NCBI GenBank assembly: GCA_049652985.1 | Contig: JBASFK010000001.1 | Coordinates: 1-64,000, forward strand | Reading direction: 5' to 3' | Length of the DNA: 64,000 nucleotides | Origin: UBA7657 sp049652985 | GTDB lineage: Bacteria; Pseudomonadota; Alphaproteobacteria; Micavibrionales; Micavibrionaceae | Shown: positions 60,968 to 64,000 of the stretch, one piece after another | Numbering within the stretch: the stretch's first letter is position 1 | How the letters are laid out: each line of letters starts with the position of its first letter | Notes under the pieces: model-generated | Seen by the model: only the letters and a program-made list of their open reading frames with translations | The model's database searches: none | What the model was told of the DNA's origin: nothing | Position numbers and translations under genes: made by a program

Positions 60968-61771
60968 ATGGCAGGAACCAGCCTCACTAAAAAAATCGGG
61001 ATTGCCGGACTAGGCGCGATCGGCTCAGCCGTCGCACGCGCGCTCACGTCCCAAACCGGCATCGAGGCCATGACCCTGCATGCCATCAGCGAGGTTGCGC
61101 CCAAGCCGGAATTCAAAGTCCCGAACGTCTCCTTCGCCGAGCTCGCGGATCAGTGCGATCTCGTCATCGAATGTCTCCCGCCGCATGTCGTGCCGCTGCT
61201 GACCAAGGAGGTATTATCGAAAAACCGCGAGATGGTCCTCATCAGTTCATCGGCGCTCCTGCTTCACCCGGAAATCATGGATCATCTGCGTTCCTCGAAA
61301 GGCCGTATCATCGTGCCAAGTGGTGCCCTGGCAGGAATAGATGCGGTTCGCGCGCTGTCGCAGGTGGGCATCAAAAGCGCCCGTATAGCGACCACTAAAA
61401 AACCGGCAGGCTTCGCCGGCGCACCCTTTATCATCGAAAACAACATCGACTTATCGAAAATAAAAACACGCCAGAAGCTTTTCTCGGGCAATGCCTTCGA
61501 AGCCGCCCATGGCTTCCCGGCCAACGTCAATGTCGCCGTAACGCTCAGTCTCGCGGGCATTGGGCCCGAGAAAACCGAGGTTGAAATCTGGGCCGACCCT
61601 GAAGCGGGCGGCAATACCCATGAAATTCATGTGACCAGCGCTTACAGCACCGTGAACGCCCGCATCGAAAACCAGCCGGATCCAGCAAATCCGCGCTCTT
61701 CCGTGCTTGCGGCGCAAAGCATCATCGCCCTGCTTCGTGGCATGACTGAACCTCTTGTGGTGCGTGGATGA
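60968..61771 (+). CDS. nadX: L-aspartate dehydrogenase
   Basis: The 267-aa enzyme oxidises aspartate to iminoaspartate for NAD synthesis in place of NadB. The NAD-binding GIAGLGAIGSAVARAL at the N-terminus, SSSALLLHPEIM, VPSGALAGIDAVRAL and the domain with FPANVNVAVTLSLAGIGPEKTEVEIWADP are typical of this DUF108 family. The histidine-phosphatase gene overlaps its stop by four bases. Confidence 0.9.
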   Translation: MAGTSLTKKIGIAGLGAIGSAVARALTSQTGIEAMTLHAISEVAPKPEFKVPNVSFAELADQCDLVIECLPPHVVPLLTKEVLSKNREMVLISSSALLLHPEIMDHLRSSKGRIIVPSGALAGIDAVRALSQVGIKSARIATTKKPAGFAGAPFIIENNIDLSKIKTRQKLFSGNAFEAAHGFPANVNVAVTLSLAGIGPEKTEVEIWADPEAGGNTHEIHVTSAYSTVNARIENQPDPANPRSSVLAAQSIIALLRGMTEPLVVRG

Positions 61772-62388
61772 TCCCTCCACGCCGGTTCTATATGATCCGT
61801 CACGGTGAAACCGAAGCCAACGCGGCGCAGATCATGGCCGGTTCGCTTGACTCGCCGCTGACTCAAACGGGCCGCGAGCAGGCCCGCGCCGTGCACCTTG
61901 TCATTGAAAATCTGACCGACAAGCCCACTCTTATAGTACACAGCCACCTCTCCCGCGCCCGCGACACCGCGCTCATTCTTAATGAGACACTCAAAGTCCC
62001 GATGATTGAAGACCCGGATTTCGCCGAGATCCATGCCGGCGACCTCGAGGGGGTCGGCTGGGAGCATTGCGGTCATTTCGATGATTACCGCGACATGCCG
62101 AACGGCGAACGCTTCGAGGATTTCTTCGCACGCGTGCGCCGGGCCAAAAACCGCATCTTAGGGTCAGGACCGGGTCTGCCGCTTATTGTGAGTCATGGCG
62201 GAGTATTCCGCGCCTTTACCAAACTTTATGGAATAAGCATTCCCGGCGTCCGGAATTGTCATCTTCACGAATTCGCCCCCATCCAGGCCGATCCTGAAAA
62301 CCCCGCGCCCGCCTTCCCATGGGATGCCTGGCATTATGACTACGAAGACACCCTCATCCGCCAACGCGCAGAAGATTTTTATCCCTAA
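61768..62388 (+). CDS. histidine phosphatase family protein
   Basis: The 206-aa protein has the phosphoglycerate-mutase-type catalytic motif YMIRHGETEAN at the start, HSHLSRARDTA, and the second histidine in VSHGGVFRAF. Such proteins are phosphatases or mutases on small phospho-compounds; the substrate is not evident. Its ATG overlaps the nadX stop, so the two form an operon. Confidence 0.88.
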   Translation: MIPPRRFYMIRHGETEANAAQIMAGSLDSPLTQTGREQARAVHLVIENLTDKPTLIVHSHLSRARDTALILNETLKVPMIEDPDFAEIHAGDLEGVGWEHCGHFDDYRDMPNGERFEDFFARVRRAKNRILGSGPGLPLIVSHGGVFRAFTKLYGISIPGVRNCHLHEFAPIQADPENPAPAFPWDAWHYDYEDTLIRQRAEDFYP

Positions 62389-62461
62389 CAGCTATTCCGA
62401 GATTATTGACATAGCAATAATAGCTCTTTAAAACTTACGGAAATAAAAAGGAATTATTCAT

Positions 62462-62641
62462 ATGAAAAAAGCCAGATCAGGAACCCTGAGCGATACACAT
62501 AAAAACGCGGATAAACCAGTTGAGCAACCTACTCGCCGTGCCCTTACAAGCATGAGCATTGTCGATTTAGTGAGTGACGCGGGTCCTCCAGGTGAAAATG
62601 ACTTTGAACTCTTTTCGGCTTATGGCCTGAGGCCTGAGTAG
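62462..62641 (+). CDS. small protein of 59 residues
   Basis: Starts at ATG 62462 with an AAAAAGGA ribosome site at suitable distance. The product is polar, with a basic first half (ARSGTLSDTHKNADKP) and an acidic, hydrophobic end (SIVDLVSDAG, then FELFSAYGLRPE). The 3' end overlaps folP on the opposite strand by 22 bases around a GGCCTGAGGCC palindrome. I do not recognise it; the translation signals make it a fair candidate. Confidence 0.45.
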   Translation: MKKARSGTLSDTHKNADKPVEQPTRRALTSMSIVDLVSDAGPPGENDFELFSAYGLRPE

Positions 62642-63507
62642 CCACGATTTTGTCCAGAAACCAAATCAAGCTCGCCGATAGCCTTGAAAGCGGCCACAGT
62701 CTCCTTAACATCATGGACTCTGTAAACTTCAACGCCTTGCGATAATCCCCAGAGCGCGACCGAAACTGAACCGGAAACGCGCTCCTCCATTGAATCCGTC
62801 CCGGCGATTTTCCCGAGGAAGCTTTTCCGCGATGCGCCGAGCATGATCGGCACACCTAAATCATGAAATCTCTTTATATTTCTGAGTATTGCAAGATTAT
62901 GCTCAAGCGTTTTCCCAAAACCGAGGCCGGGATCGCAAACAAGCATTTTAGTTTCGATACGCCGTGTCTCGCATTCCATTATACGCTGCTGTAAGTATTG
63001 AAAAATATCCTCAACAACATTGTTATAGCTTGGATTCTTCTGCATGGTCTGCGGTGTGCCCTGCATATGCATGAGGAATATGGGAACATTCGCCGCCGCC
63101 GCCACGTCCAGGCTTCGTTTGTCGTGGCTTAAAGCACTTATGTCGTTGATTGCATTGGCTCCTGCCGCCAGCGCAGCCTCCATTGTCGCCGCATTTCTTG
63201 TATCTATGGAAATCCATGGGGCTTTCCCGGCCAGCCCCTTGATCACCGGCACCACGCGCCGTATTTCTTCCGCTACATCAATTACTTCCGCGCCAGGCCG
63301 TGTCGACTCCCCACCGATATCAAGGATGCTTACCCCTTCCTGCACCAGTCGCAGCCCATGCTCTATCGCCTTGTCCGGGTTTAAAAACTTCCCGCCGTCA
63401 GAGAAACTGTCCGGTGTCACGTTTATAATTCCCATAACGTGAGGTCCGCCTGCAAAAACGGGTGTGTCAGGAAGTGTCACCTGCGCCGAGGCATGAGTCT
63501 TTTGCAC
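62620..63507 (-). CDS. folP: dihydropteroate synthase
   Basis: FolP condenses p-aminobenzoate with the pterin pyrophosphate in folate synthesis and is the sulfonamide target. The 295-aa protein has MGIINVTPDSFSDGG, DIGGESTRPGA, MHMQGTPQTMQ, DPGLGFGKT and LGASRKSFLGK. The start is GTG 63507, directly after the folK stop. It converges on the small gene at 62462. Confidence 0.96.
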   Translation of the reverse strand: MQKTHASAQVTLPDTPVFAGGPHVMGIINVTPDSFSDGGKFLNPDKAIEHGLRLVQEGVSILDIGGESTRPGAEVIDVAEEIRRVVPVIKGLAGKAPWISIDTRNAATMEAALAAGANAINDISALSHDKRSLDVAAAANVPIFLMHMQGTPQTMQKNPSYNNVVEDIFQYLQQRIMECETRRIETKMLVCDPGLGFGKTLEHNLAILRNIKRFHDLGVPIMLGASRKSFLGKIAGTDSMEERVSGSVSVALWGLSQGVEVYRVHDVKETVAAFKAIGELDLVSGQNRGYSGLRP

Positions 63508-64000
63508 CTAAGCCGCCTCTGTTTCACGTGAAACTTTTTCTGGTAAACTGTGGAAAAGTTGCGATGCCGTCTGCTTTAGCACCGGGTGTTCCCACTCCTG
63601 CGCGATCTCGCATAGCGGCCCAAGCACGAAATCCCGCTGGTGCATCCGCGCGTGCGGGACCTGCAGCCCCTTTTCCGCGATCACCGTCCGGTTATAAGCC
63701 AGCAAATCGAGGTCGAGTACCCGGGCGGCATTCCACTCAAGGCCCTCTTCCCGCCCGAATTCGCGTTCAATAGTTTTCAGAAGTGCGTGAAGATCGCGAA
63801 CAGCCAGCTTGGTCGCTACGGAAACCACCCCATTGCGGTAATCAGGCTGGTCCGAGGCCGGCACAGGCCTGGTAACGATAATCCGGGAAACCTTAAGCAC
63901 CTCCACACCCCGGCGCGGCAATTCAGCCAGCACGGCGCTGAAAGTCTCTTCAGGATTTCCATAGCGGGACGGTAAATTGGCCCCGAGGGCGATCAGGATC
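63508..64000 (-). CDS. folK: HPPK, 6-hydroxymethyl-dihydropterin pyrophosphokinase (5' end beyond the right edge)
   Basis: The minus-strand frame is open to the window edge. It reads ILIALGANLPSRYG near the N-terminus, DYRNGVVSVAT, ARVLDLDLLAYN (the metal-binding DLD) and VPHARMHQRDFVLGPL. FolK supplies the activated pterin used by FolP, encoded directly downstream with no gap between the genes. Only a few N-terminal residues are missing. Its C-terminal tail (VSRETEAA) is ordinary. Confidence 0.95.
   Translation of the reverse strand, partial: ILIALGANLPSRYGNPEETFSAVLAELPRRGVEVLKVSRIIVTRPVPASDQPDYRNGVVSVATKLAVRDLHALLKTIEREFGREEGLEWNAARVLDLDLLAYNRTVIAEKGLQVPHARMHQRDFVLGPLCEIAQEWEHPVLKQTASQLFHSLPEKVSRETEAA

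Noticed and set aside
1..64000. CRISPR arrays, insertion-sequence transposases and rRNA genes
   Set aside because: No regularly spaced repeats, transposase motifs or rRNA sequences were seen.

Overview
The window is a piece of an alphaproteobacterial chromosome that carries an integrated, conjugation-related island at its left end. The lineage call rests on gene content and order. The run bamE / cytochrome-bc1 chaperone / DUF177 / rpmF / plsX / fabH / ihfA / merR is present, as are hom-glpX-recJ, glyA-nrdR-ribD-ribE-ribB-ribH-nusB, a Mg-type HemB, an LdtR-like MarR regulator, a DUF6898 protein and a class I PHA synthase. FliL and MotAB suggest a motile cell, and LptD and BamE show a Gram-negative outer membrane. 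The tRNA-His keeps the ancestral G-1:C73 pair, which several alphaproteobacterial orders have lost, so a more basal or unusual order is possible (inference).

Positions 1-9750 look foreign or accessory. A minus-strand operon ends at the left edge with the N-terminus of a VirD4/TraG-like coupling protein, preceded by an exported protein and a four-helix membrane protein that I do not recognise. Next come a LysR-like DNA-binding protein without a sensor domain, an acidic protein, a protein made of three copies of one unknown domain, a coiled-coil protein, an exported protein, and a small protein plus large serine recombinase pair. The last 35 codons of the recombinase are read from the antisense strand of tRNA-Leu(TAG), so this end of the island is attached at that tRNA.

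Positions 9.8-29 kb hold housekeeping genes: glnA, parE, lptD, a RhlE-type helicase, hisI, a 2OG-Fe dioxygenase, a cysteine-desulfurase-like enzyme, recJ, glpX, hom and an OmpA-type lipoprotein. Positions 29-43 kb hold phaC, rplM-rpsI, a pair of related exported proteins, cutA, tRNA-Pro(GGG), the lipid and ribosome cluster around plsX/fabH/rpmF, bamE, a K+-independent H+-pyrophosphatase and fliL. Positions 43-50 kb are the riboflavin/NusB operon with nrdR, glyA and rpiB; its RibB carries a C-terminal GTP-cyclohydrolase-like domain that lacks the zinc cysteines. Positions 50-64 kb contain glutaryl-CoA dehydrogenase, an LdtR-like regulator, a 3-hydroxyisobutyryl-CoA hydrolase, hemB, an EAL protein, motAB, parC, recO, nadX, a histidine phosphatase and folP-folK (folK is cut by the right edge).

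The most unusual non-coding signal is a folded repeat of about 120 nt present twice (27858-27982 and 38078-38198), with a possible third remnant at 49901. The copies keep the same nested stems although the bases differ in a compensating way. A separate GC-rich palindromic repeat, with CCCGGCGAAAGCCGGG as its commonest core, lies at several intergenic sites. One copy sits against tRNA-Pro and one against a degenerate tRNA-like sequence.
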